Origin: Paenibacillus sp. FSL R7-0204
GTDB lineage: Bacteria > Bacillota > Bacilli > Paenibacillales > Paenibacillaceae
Length of the DNA stretch: 64,000 bases
Reading direction: 5' to 3'
Assembly: GCF_038002225.1 (NCBI RefSeq)
Contig: NZ_JBBOCA010000001.1
Location: 5,332,001 to 5,396,000, forward strand
Part shown: piece after piece, positions 18,201 to 25,956 of the stretch
How the letters are laid out: each line of letters opens with the position of its first letter
How positions within the stretch are numbered: position 1 is the first letter of the stretch
Position numbers and translations under genes: made by a program
Notes under the pieces: model-generated
Told to the model about the DNA's origin: nothing
The model's input: only the letters and a program-made list of their open reading frames with translations
Database searches by the model: none

Positions 18201-20045
18201 ATCGGAGCTGACAGGAATTGTCGCGGCCGGGTTAACACTATTGACACTATTGTATATCTTAATTTGCCCTTCACCCTTCTGTACATCCTCATTGAATGTA
18301 AGAGTCAGGTTGGTGCCGATCTCTACATCCTTTGTTCCACTCTCAGGAGAATAACTGCTCACCACCGGTGGCACAGTATCAGGCGCTTCTTCTGTGGTGA
18401 ACTGCCAGGTGTCCTTGTCCGAAATACCTGCATAAGAGTTAGAGTTTTCTGCTAGGTCTTTGAAAGCTCCGTCACTAATGATTACATAGTAGGTTGTACC
18501 ATATTCCAGTTTTGAATAAGGATCAATCGTTACCACCTTATCAAGAACCGTAACCTCGTTAATCTGAATGACTTCTACCGGATTAACTTCATCCGTACTT
18601 TTGTAAATCTCAATGTTTCCGCTATCCTTCGTTACTGGCTCATCGAACGTAAGCGTCAGATTGGCGTCAATAGCCACTCCCGCCGCCCCCTGCTCAGGGG
18701 AATAATCGATAACGGTTGGAGCGGTCTCATCTGCTGGTCCAGCAACAGTCGTGAAGCTCCACTCATCCGCTGTAATCGCTGCATTGCCGCTTCCACCATT
18801 AGTGAAAGCATCCGCGTCAATGGTTACAGCATATTTCATACCTGGATCGAAATTTTTGCCCGGATTAATCGTTATCGTATTGGTAGCCGGATTTACCGTT
18901 ACTCTGCTGGTATCATCCGCCGGGATGATTTCAACCGGAGCAGACAGATCCGCAGCCTTGAAAATTTTAATATCAAAGCCGTCTCCACTGGCTGCCGTCA
19001 CCGGCTGATTAAACATCAGCTCCAGATTTGCATCTACTGCTACATCGGTATCATCATTTCCCGGAGTCAGACTGAGCACCCGCAGAATGTTTGGAACGGC
19101 ATTGGACTCAATGATCACACCAGTTACACCCACAGCGATAAAGCGGTTATGGTTCTGATTAAATGCGATTCCATTAAGGGTTGCTGTCGTACCTGTATTT
19201 TCAGGCTTCCAATTCTGCCCCATATCACTAGTAGAGAAAACCTTACCGCCGTCTCCTGCGGCCATAAATACCCCGTTCCCGTAAGCCACTCCGTTCAGAT
19301 TCACTTTAGAATCCTGGGTCTGCTCAACACCCTTCTTACTTTCGGGAGAGATAATGATGGTTCCCGACGCCCCGACAGCCATGAACATGCCACCGCCGAA
19401 GCTGATGCCCTTTAAATTTTCGGTTGTTTTGCGTGTTACCTTAGTCCAATCAGATCCATCTTCGGACATTACCACTGTACCGTTATCACCCACAGCTACA
19501 AACGTACCGTTGCCGTAAGCCACAGCGTTCAGATTCGCAGTAGGGTCTGAGTATACTATATTCCAATCAGGGTCGTTGTCATCTTTCTCCATGATAAATC
19601 CTGAATCTCCAACAATAACTAATTTATCATTGCCATAACTGACTCCATTCCAGTTCATACCGAAGGATCCATCGGAGGGTGTCCAGGACACGCCATTTGT
19701 TGACGTTAGGAGGATCCCATTGGCACCGACTGCAACATATTCGCCATCTGTACCCGTATGAATAACATCATTCAAATTCTTGGTCACACCTGATTCGCGG
19801 TCTGTCCAGGTCATGGAACTGCTTAATGCACCAATTTCCCCTTCATTGCCCACCATTACTGTCCCTGTGCCTACAGCTACAGCATTTAATGTAATTCCTT
19901 CTGGTGCCGTATCTAGTGTAGTCCAGCTTGCCGGGCCTGTATCTGTTGGACCAGGACCTGCATATACCGGAAAGGCCCCGGTCCAAACCAAGCTGACCGT
20001 GAGCAGCAACGAGAAATATTTTTTCAATCCCTTACCCTTAAACAA
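15294..20045 (-). CDS. Large SLH-domain surface protein with seven Ig-like repeats
   Basis: A 1583-residue secreted protein starting at TTG 20045 behind AGGGGGAG. A signal peptide (KKYFSLLLTVSLVWTGAFPVYA) is followed by about seven short beta-propeller-like repeats (residues 45-320; variants of GNGTFVAVGDNGTVVMSEDG). Seven SbsA-type Ig-like domains of roughly 104 residues come next (about 325-1095; each with a SPxxGAxxVAV...LELTFSENV core). A Pro/Gly linker (VPTSTPEPGSPGPGP), an uncharacterised beta-rich region, and three SLH motifs (FKPGNSITRAE, FKPNQTITRAE, FRPDQTLTRAE) close the protein. SLH motifs bind pyruvylated wall polymer, so it is a cell-surface protein; the propeller may bind a ligand. 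It is a single-gene transcription unit. Confidence 0.92.
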   Translation of the reverse strand: MFKGKGLKKYFSLLLTVSLVWTGAFPVYAGPGPTDTGPASWTTLDTAPEGITLNAVAVGTGTVMVGNEGEIGALSSSMTWTDRESGVTKNLNDVIHTGTDGEYVAVGANGILLTSTNGVSWTPSDGSFGMNWNGVSYGNDKLVIVGDSGFIMEKDDNDPDWNIVYSDPTANLNAVAYGNGTFVAVGDNGTVVMSEDGSDWTKVTRKTTENLKGISFGGGMFMAVGASGTIIISPESKKGVEQTQDSKVNLNGVAYGNGVFMAAGDGGKVFSTSDMGQNWKPENTGTTATLNGIAFNQNHNRFIAVGVTGVIIESNAVPNILRVLSLTPGNDDTDVAVDANLELMFNQPVTAASGDGFDIKIFKAADLSAPVEIIPADDTSRVTVNPATNTITINPGKNFDPGMKYAVTIDADAFTNGGSGNAAITADEWSFTTVAGPADETAPTVIDYSPEQGAAGVAIDANLTLTFDEPVTKDSGNIEIYKSTDEVNPVEVIQINEVTVLDKVVTIDPYSKLEYGTTYYVIISDGAFKDLAENSNSYAGISDKDTWQFTTEEAPDTVPPVVSSYSPESGTKDVEIGTNLTLTFNEDVQKGEGQIKIYNSVNSVNPAATIPVSSDDVTIDGNIVTINHQGNLVYSATYYVMIDNGTFTDMAGNSYAGITNNTTWRFTTTSRPDTTAPIVSTYSPANGAADVAVGSDLELTFSENVRAGEGSIKIYSPDSDKAVATIAASKAIILNNKATIHLAQHLEYGTSYYVRITGDAFADLSGNFYSGIADSTTWQFSTPAAPDTTAPVLNTYTPANGATGVAIGANLELTFSENVKAGEGNIVIYNSANHAPVATIPAASGNVTIHSNVVTINPTDDLKYGASYYVQIGAAAFTDLAGNGYAGNAESTVWQFTTTDAPDRISPTVITYSPEPWATEVAVNTNLVLSFSENVRAAAGTIEIFRSTDDIHPVVVIPALSDRVTILNNVVTINPADNLEHGTSYFVRVTEGAFTDNAGNSYAGIAGINAWRFVTTSAPDTAAPVVTSYSPAGSATHVPVSAALSLTFNENVLAGKGNIEIVNAENGEVVKSIKADDKTLVSIANSTVSINTNGLLKQGGSYYVLIEPGAFTDESGNSYAGLADSKVWSFSAVPVPVPTSTPEPGSPGPGPAAPAPVPTPTPQTESISANVENGAAQGSMVSSVVITRTKDANGVKSDILTFTLEQAIRAVNELKAAGSNIAKIIVPDKNDEVAGTRLTIPVTSSKQFADNQIMLDLFTVNAEVKVPGSSMAGFGTDIYFNLVPLKTSQQSAEVEALAKAQVQSVSRGATVTLVSRPVTIETNLQSRPVTLVLPLNNTSLTAEQLKALAVFIQHSDGTKELVKGEIVPFGQTGKSGIQFSISKFSTFTVVLAQDPAVQVKAYMTGYADGTFKPGNSITRAEAASIIARTFSQSAVTAGVAYSDVPAGHWAAEAIGQVTRSGIMKGYGGGSFKPNQTITRAEMATILSRLITSAQDHAAGFSDIAGHWAQAAVERMSQAGMITGYEDGTFRPDQTLTRAEAVTIVNRALDIAPLTSAVQKWTDVPASYWAFGSIQAASVDHSAE

Positions 20046-20265
20046 TGTATCGCTCCCCCTTGTTCATTCATCCTGTGCGCTATATTGCAAATTCTGCTGG
20101 AGTGTAGCATCTGCCCCCTTAGAAATTTCATATCTGGGCTCCATTCTAGCAGACCGCTCTAAACAAACTCTTAACAATTCTCGACAAAAACCGATTCATC
20201 AGGACCTAATTGGGGTATAGCTCTAAAAAAAATGAAAAAGTCCTGAATTTTCTAAAAAAAATAGC

Positions 20266-20307
20266 AAAAAATAGCACTTTGAGCTTTCACTCATAAGTGC
20301 TATTTTT
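20266..20307 (-). terminator. Hairpin terminator downstream of the DoxX gene
   Basis: Thirteen-base stem AAAAATAGCACTT / AAGTGCTATTTTT with a 15-base loop, AT-rich on both sides so it can act on either strand. It lies 75 bases past the DoxX stop. The rest of the 20046-20381 gap holds the SLH gene leader and no gene I can support. Confidence 0.65.
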
Positions 20308-20381
20308 ATTATCAGTCTCTATGGCTATCCTATGAACAAGGGGAGTGTTACCTGTGAGCATGATTGTACGGCTTAAAGTAA

Positions 20382-20825
20382 TTAGATCAACGGAGAAGCC
20401 AGCAGTACCGCCGCTATAAAAACAAGCTCAATCGCTAGACGTACCGGCAATTTCGGGACCGGCTTGCCGCCAATCATCAATTGATTGCGGGCAGCATAGA
20501 TATTGGCGGGGAGCATGGCGGTCAGCAGCACAACCAGACACACTGCGGCCGCCAAGGAAACAGCAGGCAGCAATAATCCAATAGCCCCGGTAATCTCCAG
20601 CATTCCGGTAACCGTCACAATCCATTCCTTCCCCGGGAAAACAGGCGGCACCATTCTGACTAAATCCGGCCGCCGCCGTCCCCAGTGAGCCGAAGCTCCG
20701 AGCAGCAGCATCACAGCTATGGCCCATTGAAGGGCGGTTTGCCAGTCATTCCAATACTGGAGGCCCAGCAGACCCACTCCCCGGAACAGCAGAAAGGATG
20801 CGATGAGCGCATAAAAAGGAATCAT
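20382..20825 (-). CDS. DoxX-family membrane protein
   Basis: A 147-residue protein with four hydrophobic helices (LIASFLLFRGVGLLGL; LQWAIAVMLLLGASAHW; IVTVTGMLEITGAIGLLLPA; AAAVCLVVLLTAMLPANIYA). The central motif GMLEITGAIGLLLP and the ending MLPANIYAARN are characteristic of DoxX-like proteins, a poorly understood group sometimes linked to redox or quinone processes. Its start overlaps the TetR gene stop by four bases (ATGA), so it is translated together with, and probably controlled by, that repressor. Confidence 0.82.
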   Translation of the reverse strand: MIPFYALIASFLLFRGVGLLGLQYWNDWQTALQWAIAVMLLLGASAHWGRRRPDLVRMVPPVFPGKEWIVTVTGMLEITGAIGLLLPAVSLAAAVCLVVLLTAMLPANIYAARNQLMIGGKPVPKLPVRLAIELVFIAAVLLASPLI

Positions 20826-21457
20826 TTAACCTCTCCCCTTCTATCACTTGATAATGCTTCATCTTCATTCTTCAGAATACCAGCCATGAACTCAGATACC
20901 TCTCTTGCAGAAAGGGACTCGTCAGAGGGACGCATGGAGGCCCGCACCCGCAGACCCAGTGACAACAGAACGAACAGCTCCGCCGTCTCATCAGGATTCA
21001 CTGTTTCTTTGATCACTCCATATTTCTGTCCCGTGCTAATCCATTGTCTGGATACGGATACCGACCGCTCATGAAATTGCTTAAGCACCTCCGCTACCGC
21101 CGGCTCATTCTCCTTGCCCAGCAGGTATAGAAGCACCTTATTAGTCGCTTCATGGCTGTCCTCAAGACCGGCCAGACTTCTTGCGATCGCCAGCATCGGC
21201 CCCTCGAAGGCTTTGTCCAGTCTGCCTGCCACTTCCTCCTCGAAACGATCATTCACAGCATCAAGCCGCTCCTCCAGGACCCAGGCAAAAATCTCATCCT
21301 TGCTTTTCACATAATGAAAGATCGCCCCCTTCGACAATTGCGACCGCTCCATGATGTCCTTCAAAGTAATGGCGTGACAGCTTTTGTCCCGTAGCAGCTC
21401 CTTGGTAGCCTCCAACAGCTGCCGGATTGTCTGCTTGCGGCGGTCTGCATTCTTCAC
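20822..21457 (-). CDS. TetR/AcrR-family transcriptional repressor
   Basis: A 211-residue repressor. It starts at GTG 21457, seven bases after AGGAGGGG; no ATG fits the family N-terminus. The helix-turn-helix is typical: RQLLEATKELL, then ITLKDIMERSQLSKGAIFHYVKSKDEIF (in part) at residues 25-55. The rest is the all-helical ligand-binding domain, with FMAGILKNEDEAL near the end. A palindromic operator sits inside its own promoter, so it should repress itself and the overlapping DoxX gene. The inducer is unknown. Confidence 0.93.
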   Translation of the reverse strand: MKNADRRKQTIRQLLEATKELLRDKSCHAITLKDIMERSQLSKGAIFHYVKSKDEIFAWVLEERLDAVNDRFEEEVAGRLDKAFEGPMLAIARSLAGLEDSHEATNKVLLYLLGKENEPAVAEVLKQFHERSVSVSRQWISTGQKYGVIKETVNPDETAELFVLLSLGLRVRASMRPSDESLSAREVSEFMAGILKNEDEALSSDRRGEVK

Positions 21458-21507
21458 AGAACTGCCCCTCCTTTGGTTAAGCTTGGGTGATGTTATAAGT
21501 TAATTTC

Positions 21508-21536
21508 ATTATATATACCGACCATCGGTTTGTAAA
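21508..21536 (-). promoter_or_regulatory. SigA promoter with embedded TetR operator
   Basis: Minus strand: -35 TTTACA (21531-21536), spacer of exactly 17, -10 TATAAT (21508-21513). The spacer contains the palindrome ACCGATGGTCGGT (21517-21529; arms ACCGA/TCGGT), a sequence of the type bound by TetR repressors. Binding there would block polymerase, giving autoregulation of the tetR-doxX pair. Confidence 0.8.
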
Positions 21537-21550
21537 TTGGTGTATGAAAT

Positions 21551-21625
21551 AAAAAAGAGCCCGTAGATTCCGGGAACCAGCGGATTGGTTCCCCCGATTT
21601 GCCCTCCGAATCCCGAGCCCTTGAT
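21551..21625 (-). terminator. Terminator after the pRiA4b-like gene
   Basis: An 8-base stem GGGAACCA / TGGTTCCC (21572-21593), extended outward by GATTC-type pairing, precedes GGGCTCTTTTTT on the minus strand. It separates the pRiA4b-like gene from the tetR promoter. Confidence 0.6.
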
Positions 21626-21675
21626 GCGCTATAGCTCTATGTAAGATCTTTTCGTTATAACGGCTCTCTTTACTG

Positions 21676-22155
21676 TTACATCTGCTCATCCTCTTCGTAC
21701 TCTTCCTCTTCAAAATCACCATACTGTTCAGGCGCCTCGTCCTTACTCTTCGTAATCATGGGCAGCTTCTGTCCCGGCTTCACTTCTGTTTCGCCCAGGT
21801 ATTGAACAATCATTCTCCACTCATCACCATAATCAAATAAGAGCAGCATCTTTTGTTTAGGCGAATGAAAGACTTTACTGATTTTCGCTTTTTGCACTCC
21901 AGGAAACTTACTCCCCGCACCCGCATCTGCAAATGATTCATAGCCTTCCTCAGAGCGTGCCCAATTTGTGAGGTTATCATAGAACCCAAAGGCATGATCC
22001 AGATCAAAATCAAAAGATTCAATCGTAACTGCCGCAAGATCGTACAACGATGCCTTTGCAGAAATAGCAATCTTCCGGGTAGGCCGTCCACGCACCGCAC
22101 CGTTCCAATCGCTCAAGGTCACTTTAAATAATCTGGCTTGATCAATCTTAGTCAT
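21676..22155 (-). CDS. pRiA4b ORF-3-like family protein
   Basis: A 159-residue cytoplasmic protein starting at ATG 22155 behind GGGGAGA. It shows the family pattern: RLFKVTLSDWNG, LYDLAAVTIESFDFDLDHAFGF (in part), KISKVFHSPKQKMLLLFDYGDEW, then an acidic tail EEEEYEEDEQM. Proteins with this domain were first noted on an Agrobacterium plasmid and are often found near mobile DNA; no function is established. It has its own terminator and appears monocistronic. Confidence 0.8.
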   Translation of the reverse strand: MTKIDQARLFKVTLSDWNGAVRGRPTRKIAISAKASLYDLAAVTIESFDFDLDHAFGFYDNLTNWARSEEGYESFADAGAGSKFPGVQKAKISKVFHSPKQKMLLLFDYGDEWRMIVQYLGETEVKPGQKLPMITKSKDEAPEQYGDFEEEEYEEDEQM

Positions 22156-22215
22156 ACAGCTCTCCCCTTTTATTCAAAACAGTTAAATTTCAGAGATCCC
22201 GGAGGTTCAAACACG

Positions 22216-22545
22216 TTAAGGATTAATAAGAGGAATGCCATACTCATCTCCAACAAAGCTCATATCATGATCACGCGAAACTAATCCAAGATGATACTCT
22301 ATTGCAGTTGCAATAATTAAAGCATCAGGGGTTTTGAGTTTTCGCCCTATCGCCCGCTGTTCTCTTTTTAAATCCCCAGCTTTTTGTGCAATTAGCGAGG
22401 TAACATCAAGACATCTCCGCGAATTAAATAATTTAATTCCTTTCAAACGTAATTCAATGTTTAAGCCACTGAATACCTCACATTCACTAATGACTGAAAA
22501 ATACATATTCATTTTGTCTTCTTTGGCTTGACAGGCAAAAGACAT
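22216..22545 (-). pseudogene. PIN-domain toxin lacking its N-terminus
   Basis: The 109-residue frame contains the middle and end of a VapC-like PIN ribonuclease: ISECEVFSG, LKTPDALIIATAIEYHLGLVSRDHDMSFV (in part), with acidic residues in DALI and RDHD. The normal start of the family, about 30-40 residues holding the first catalytic Asp (DTNxLI), is absent; only eleven odd residues (MSFACQAKEDK) precede it. It follows the antitoxin gene by nine bases. A deletion at the gene start probably inactivated the nuclease. Confidence 0.65.
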
Positions 22546-22554
22546 CGCGTCAGG

Positions 22555-22791
22555 TTACCCTGCCAAAAAAGAATAGCAATGTTGGTAAACCTCATCGGAC
22601 AGTTCTTTTGCTTCGTTAGGAGTGAGCATACCTTCGGATTCAAGGATATCGTCAATTGAATAATCATCTTCAACTTCGATTGTATCATTATCAAGATTGA
22701 TTTTAACTTTACTTTGGGTAATATTCATTTTTTCTAGAATCGAACGGAACTCACGAGCCGTTTGTTTATCCATTCTTTTGGGTACAGACAT
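22555..22791 (-). CDS. Probable antitoxin of a PIN-type toxin-antitoxin pair
   Basis: A 78-residue acidic protein from ATG 22791 with AGGAGG eleven bases upstream. The N-terminus is basic (MSVPKRMDKQTAREFRSIL), followed by an acidic middle (DNDTIEVEDDYSIDDILESE) as in many VapB-like antitoxins. I identify it from its place directly before a PIN-domain frame and from this charge pattern, not from a recognised domain. If the toxin is dead the antitoxin is now without a partner here. Confidence 0.6.
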   Translation of the reverse strand: MSVPKRMDKQTAREFRSILEKMNITQSKVKINLDNDTIEVEDDYSIDDILESEGMLTPNEAKELSDEVYQHCYSFLAG

Positions 22792-22995
22792 ATCTTTGTC
22801 AGCCTCCTATGAGGTTTTAAGGGTAGTATATCATCCAAACATTAATTAAAAAAAGAATGTTGCGTGCCGTATCGCCCTTTCTCTTCTAAATCAGAAGTAG
22901 AGCGGTCTGATCCAGACCTCCATGTGAAATGTGTTACATGTTACCTTCAAATAGAGGATATACATCTCAAAGAATGTTGGGGAGGCAACTGCATT

Positions 22996-25035
22996 ATGCA
23001 AAAGAAACACTGGGGGTACAAAGGATTTCTGCTGGCTATGATCACTATGCTGGTAATCTCACTCACGGGCTGTAGCAGCTCTGCGAACAAGGGGACAGAA
23101 GTAACTCCGCAGAATGTTGAGAAGCAAGCGGCGGCGGCAGCGACAAGTCAAATGGCGGGGGCGGCCCCTTCTGCTCAGGGAACTGCACTCTCCTTCAAGC
23201 CGGGGAAATACACAGCCAAGGGCAACGGAAAGAACGGCCCGATCGAGGTTGAAACGGAATTCACCGAGACCGCAATCAAAAACGTTAAGGTGTTGAGCCA
23301 GAGTGAAACGGAAGGCATCGCTCAAGGGCCGCTCAAAATTGTTCCCGAAAAAATCGTCAGCGAACAAACCCTGGCCATTGATGCCGTCTCCGGCGCTTCT
23401 ATGACCACTAAGGGTATTCTGGACGCGGTGGAAGATTGCGCCAAGCAGGCAGGCGGGGATCTGACCGTCCTGAAGCAGGCCAAGGCCACTGCCGAGAATA
23501 AGGAAGTAGAGGAGATCACGGTGGATGTAGCCGTGGTAGGTGCCGGTGCGGCTGGTACAGCTGCGGCGCTTGCCGCCGAAGACAGCGGAGCCAGCGTCGT
23601 ACTGCTGGAGAAGACAGCTGCACCTATGGGAGCCGGCACTATGGCCGGAGGCATGTTCGCAGCCGATTCCCAGCAGCAGAAGGACAGAAAACAAACGGTC
23701 AGCAAGCAATGGCTCTATGAGCAGTACATGGCAGCCTCCGATGGCTACATGAACTCGCTGCTGGTCCGCACCATTATTGATGAAGCCGGCAAGACAGTCG
23801 ACTGGCTGAACGCCAGCGGCGCCAAAATGACCCTGGTGGATGCCGGTACCGGCTTTGCCTTTGAGCATATCGGGATGCCCGCTACACTGCACGGCTACCA
23901 GGAGGGCGGCACAGTGGCAATCAAGAAGCTGATCAAAACCTTTGAATCCAAATCGGGACAGGTTCGCTTCAGTACTCCTGTGACTGAGCTGCTGACAGAC
24001 TCTAACGGTGCGGTAACCGGCGTAATGGCCAAAAAAGAGGATGGTTCTCATCTGAAGGTGAATGCCAAGGCCGTGGTCATTGCGACAGGCGGTTTCGGTG
24101 GAAACAACGAGATGATGGAGAAATATTTCGGCAAAAAATTCACTCCGGGACAAATCGCTACGAATACAGGCGACGGAATTCAGATGGCCTGGAAAGCAGG
24201 TGCGGATGAATACGGAATGACCTCGACCCAGTATTTTGCGCAAATCTTTACGCCTGAAGAGATCGCTAAGCTAGCCCCAATCAACAAGGATTGGTACAGC
24301 CTGACCAAATTCAGCGAGTACCCGAACCTGAGAGTGAACACGCTGGGCCAGCGCTTCTCGGATGAGACCAAGGTTACCCTCTTCGCTGTACACGGCGCTG
24401 AGATTCACATGCAGCCCAAAGAGACGGAATTCCTGATTCTGGACTCCGCCATGCTGAACACCATCAAGAAGAAGGGCCTCGCTGCCATCGAGCCGCATTT
24501 CTCTAAATGGAAGGGCAACCGGCAATTCTACATGGAATTCAATGAACCGAATGACACGGATGTTATTCTTGCAGACGAGAATAGACCTACGGACTACACC
24601 CCTTTGCTGGATTCCATGAAAGAGACCGGTGTTGTCCATAGAGCAGATTCACTGGAGGCGCTGGCTCAGAAGATCGGTGTGGACAAGGATACCTTCCTCG
24701 CTTCCACCAAGCAGTACAATACGGCCATTGCCCAGGGCAATGACCCTATGTTCTTCTCCGACACGAAGCGGCTGGTTCCGCTCAAGCAAGGTCCTTATTA
24801 TGCCATTAAGTATGTCGGACGCAACCTCGGAACGCTGGGCGGCGTACGCATCAATGAGAAGATCGAAGCGACCGATTCGGACGGCCGGGCCATCCCTGGA
24901 CTTTACGTCGCCGGCGCTGATGCGGGCGGGATGTACGGACAGGCTTATGTTGATTTTGAAGGCGGTACACTTGGCTTTGCCTATACCTCCGGCCGGCTGG
25001 CCGGTATCCATGCTGCGGGGTACTCGCATAAGTAA
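22996..25035 (+). CDS. FMN-binding, FAD-dependent reductase lipoprotein (fumarate reductase-like flavoprotein)
   Basis: A 679-residue secreted lipoprotein. The ATG 22996 lies ten bases after GGGGAGG; the open frame upstream is not part of the protein. The signal ends in the lipobox LTGC. Residues about 65-150 are an FMN_bind domain with SGASMTTKG, whose Thr/Ser is the usual covalent FMN site. The FAD domain starts DVAVVGAGAAGTAAALAAED and ends with the GTLGGVRIN and GLYVAGADAGGMYGQAY segments of the fumarate/urocanate reductase family. It may act in extracellular electron transfer, reducing an unsaturated acid outside the membrane. A terminator follows, so it is monocistronic. Confidence 0.88.
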   Translation: MQKKHWGYKGFLLAMITMLVISLTGCSSSANKGTEVTPQNVEKQAAAAATSQMAGAAPSAQGTALSFKPGKYTAKGNGKNGPIEVETEFTETAIKNVKVLSQSETEGIAQGPLKIVPEKIVSEQTLAIDAVSGASMTTKGILDAVEDCAKQAGGDLTVLKQAKATAENKEVEEITVDVAVVGAGAAGTAAALAAEDSGASVVLLEKTAAPMGAGTMAGGMFAADSQQQKDRKQTVSKQWLYEQYMAASDGYMNSLLVRTIIDEAGKTVDWLNASGAKMTLVDAGTGFAFEHIGMPATLHGYQEGGTVAIKKLIKTFESKSGQVRFSTPVTELLTDSNGAVTGVMAKKEDGSHLKVNAKAVVIATGGFGGNNEMMEKYFGKKFTPGQIATNTGDGIQMAWKAGADEYGMTSTQYFAQIFTPEEIAKLAPINKDWYSLTKFSEYPNLRVNTLGQRFSDETKVTLFAVHGAEIHMQPKETEFLILDSAMLNTIKKKGLAAIEPHFSKWKGNRQFYMEFNEPNDTDVILADENRPTDYTPLLDSMKETGVVHRADSLEALAQKIGVDKDTFLASTKQYNTAIAQGNDPMFFSDTKRLVPLKQGPYYAIKYVGRNLGTLGGVRINEKIEATDSDGRAIPGLYVAGADAGGMYGQAYVDFEGGTLGFAYTSGRLAGIHAAGYSHK

Positions 25036-25061
25036 TTAGACAACGAATTGCACAATTGTTA

Positions 25062-25099
25062 AAAAATCGCCCTACCTTTACCCGGTATGGGCGATTTTT
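25062..25099 (+). terminator. Intrinsic terminator after the reductase
   Basis: Stem AAAATCGCCC / GGGCGATTTT with inner ACC/GGT pairing and a trailing TTTTTG, 26 bases past the stop codon. Confidence 0.85.
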
Positions 25100-25163
25100 G
25101 CTGATTCTCCTGAATTGGATTCGGATTATAATGAAGCAAAACTATTAAGGGAGTCTGTGCATC

Positions 25164-25943
25164 ATGTTAGATATTCTCGCACTGCTGGAGTGCTATAACA
25201 CCTATGATCAGGATGATATTTACTTTGATGTTGCCAAAGCTATGCTGGAGAACTATAACCAGCTTCAGACTTCAAGCATACAGGAATTCGCTGAGTCCAA
25301 CCACATTTCTGTCTCTACGGTCAGCCGCTTCATGCGGCAGATGTATTATGACAACTTCTCAAGCTTCCGGATGATCTATGATAAGTCGCCTCTGCAATAT
25401 CAATATGACGGCAAATACTATCCTGCAGTGAAGGAAGAGGACATAGATCCGGTAGCCTATGGCGAGCTGCTGGCCGAGAAGATTAAGGCAACCACCAGCC
25501 AACTGGATGAACAGGCGATCACTTCGCTGCTGTCCATGATCGAAACCAGTGACGAGATCGTTTTCATCGGCATTCCCTTGCATTCCGAGATATGGCGGTT
25601 GCAGGTGGAGCTGGTGCTCCTGGGCAAAAAGACCAAAGCGTTCATCGACCCCAACTATCAAGTCAATGCCGTTGACAGTGTGAACGAAAAGTCGGCGGTC
25701 ATCAGCTTGATCTATATGCCGCAGTATAATCTTCATCAGGTTCAGCAGTTGAAGAAAGCCAAGGAAAAAGGCGCTCGGACTGCCTGCATAGCTCACGTAA
25801 GGCTACAAGGTATAGAGAACATTGTTGACCTGTCGCTGCAATACGAAGGCACCGGCACACAAGTAGACAGCCTGCTGATGCAGGTACTGCTCAACTACAT
25901 TGGACTTCGCTTACGGAACAAGCTGCTCTTAGGGAAGCGATAG
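25164..25943 (+). CDS. RpiR/MurR-family transcriptional regulator
   Basis: A 259-residue regulator. The N-terminal helix-turn-helix (IQEFAESNHISVSTVSRFMR) at residues 35-60 is followed by a SIS sugar-phosphate binding fold (about 110-240; SLLSMIETSDEIVFIGIPLH). Such proteins control sugar or amino-sugar use in response to a sugar phosphate. No obvious target operon lies beside it: upstream is a terminated reductase gene, and downstream an acetyltransferase starts 13 bases after the stop. Confidence 0.85.
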   Translation: MLDILALLECYNTYDQDDIYFDVAKAMLENYNQLQTSSIQEFAESNHISVSTVSRFMRQMYYDNFSSFRMIYDKSPLQYQYDGKYYPAVKEEDIDPVAYGELLAEKIKATTSQLDEQAITSLLSMIETSDEIVFIGIPLHSEIWRLQVELVLLGKKTKAFIDPNYQVNAVDSVNEKSAVISLIYMPQYNLHQVQQLKKAKEKGARTACIAHVRLQGIENIVDLSLQYEGTGTQVDSLLMQVLLNYIGLRLRNKLLLGKR

Positions 25944-25956
25944 AGGTAGGTCATTT

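Noticed and set aside
15528..20220. Many plus-strand open frames opposite the SLH gene
   Set aside because: They mirror the repeat structure of the true minus-strand gene and lack ribosome sites.
22864..22995. N-terminal extension of the reductase
   Set aside because: It would hide the signal peptide and lipobox; ATG 22996 has a GGGGAGG site.
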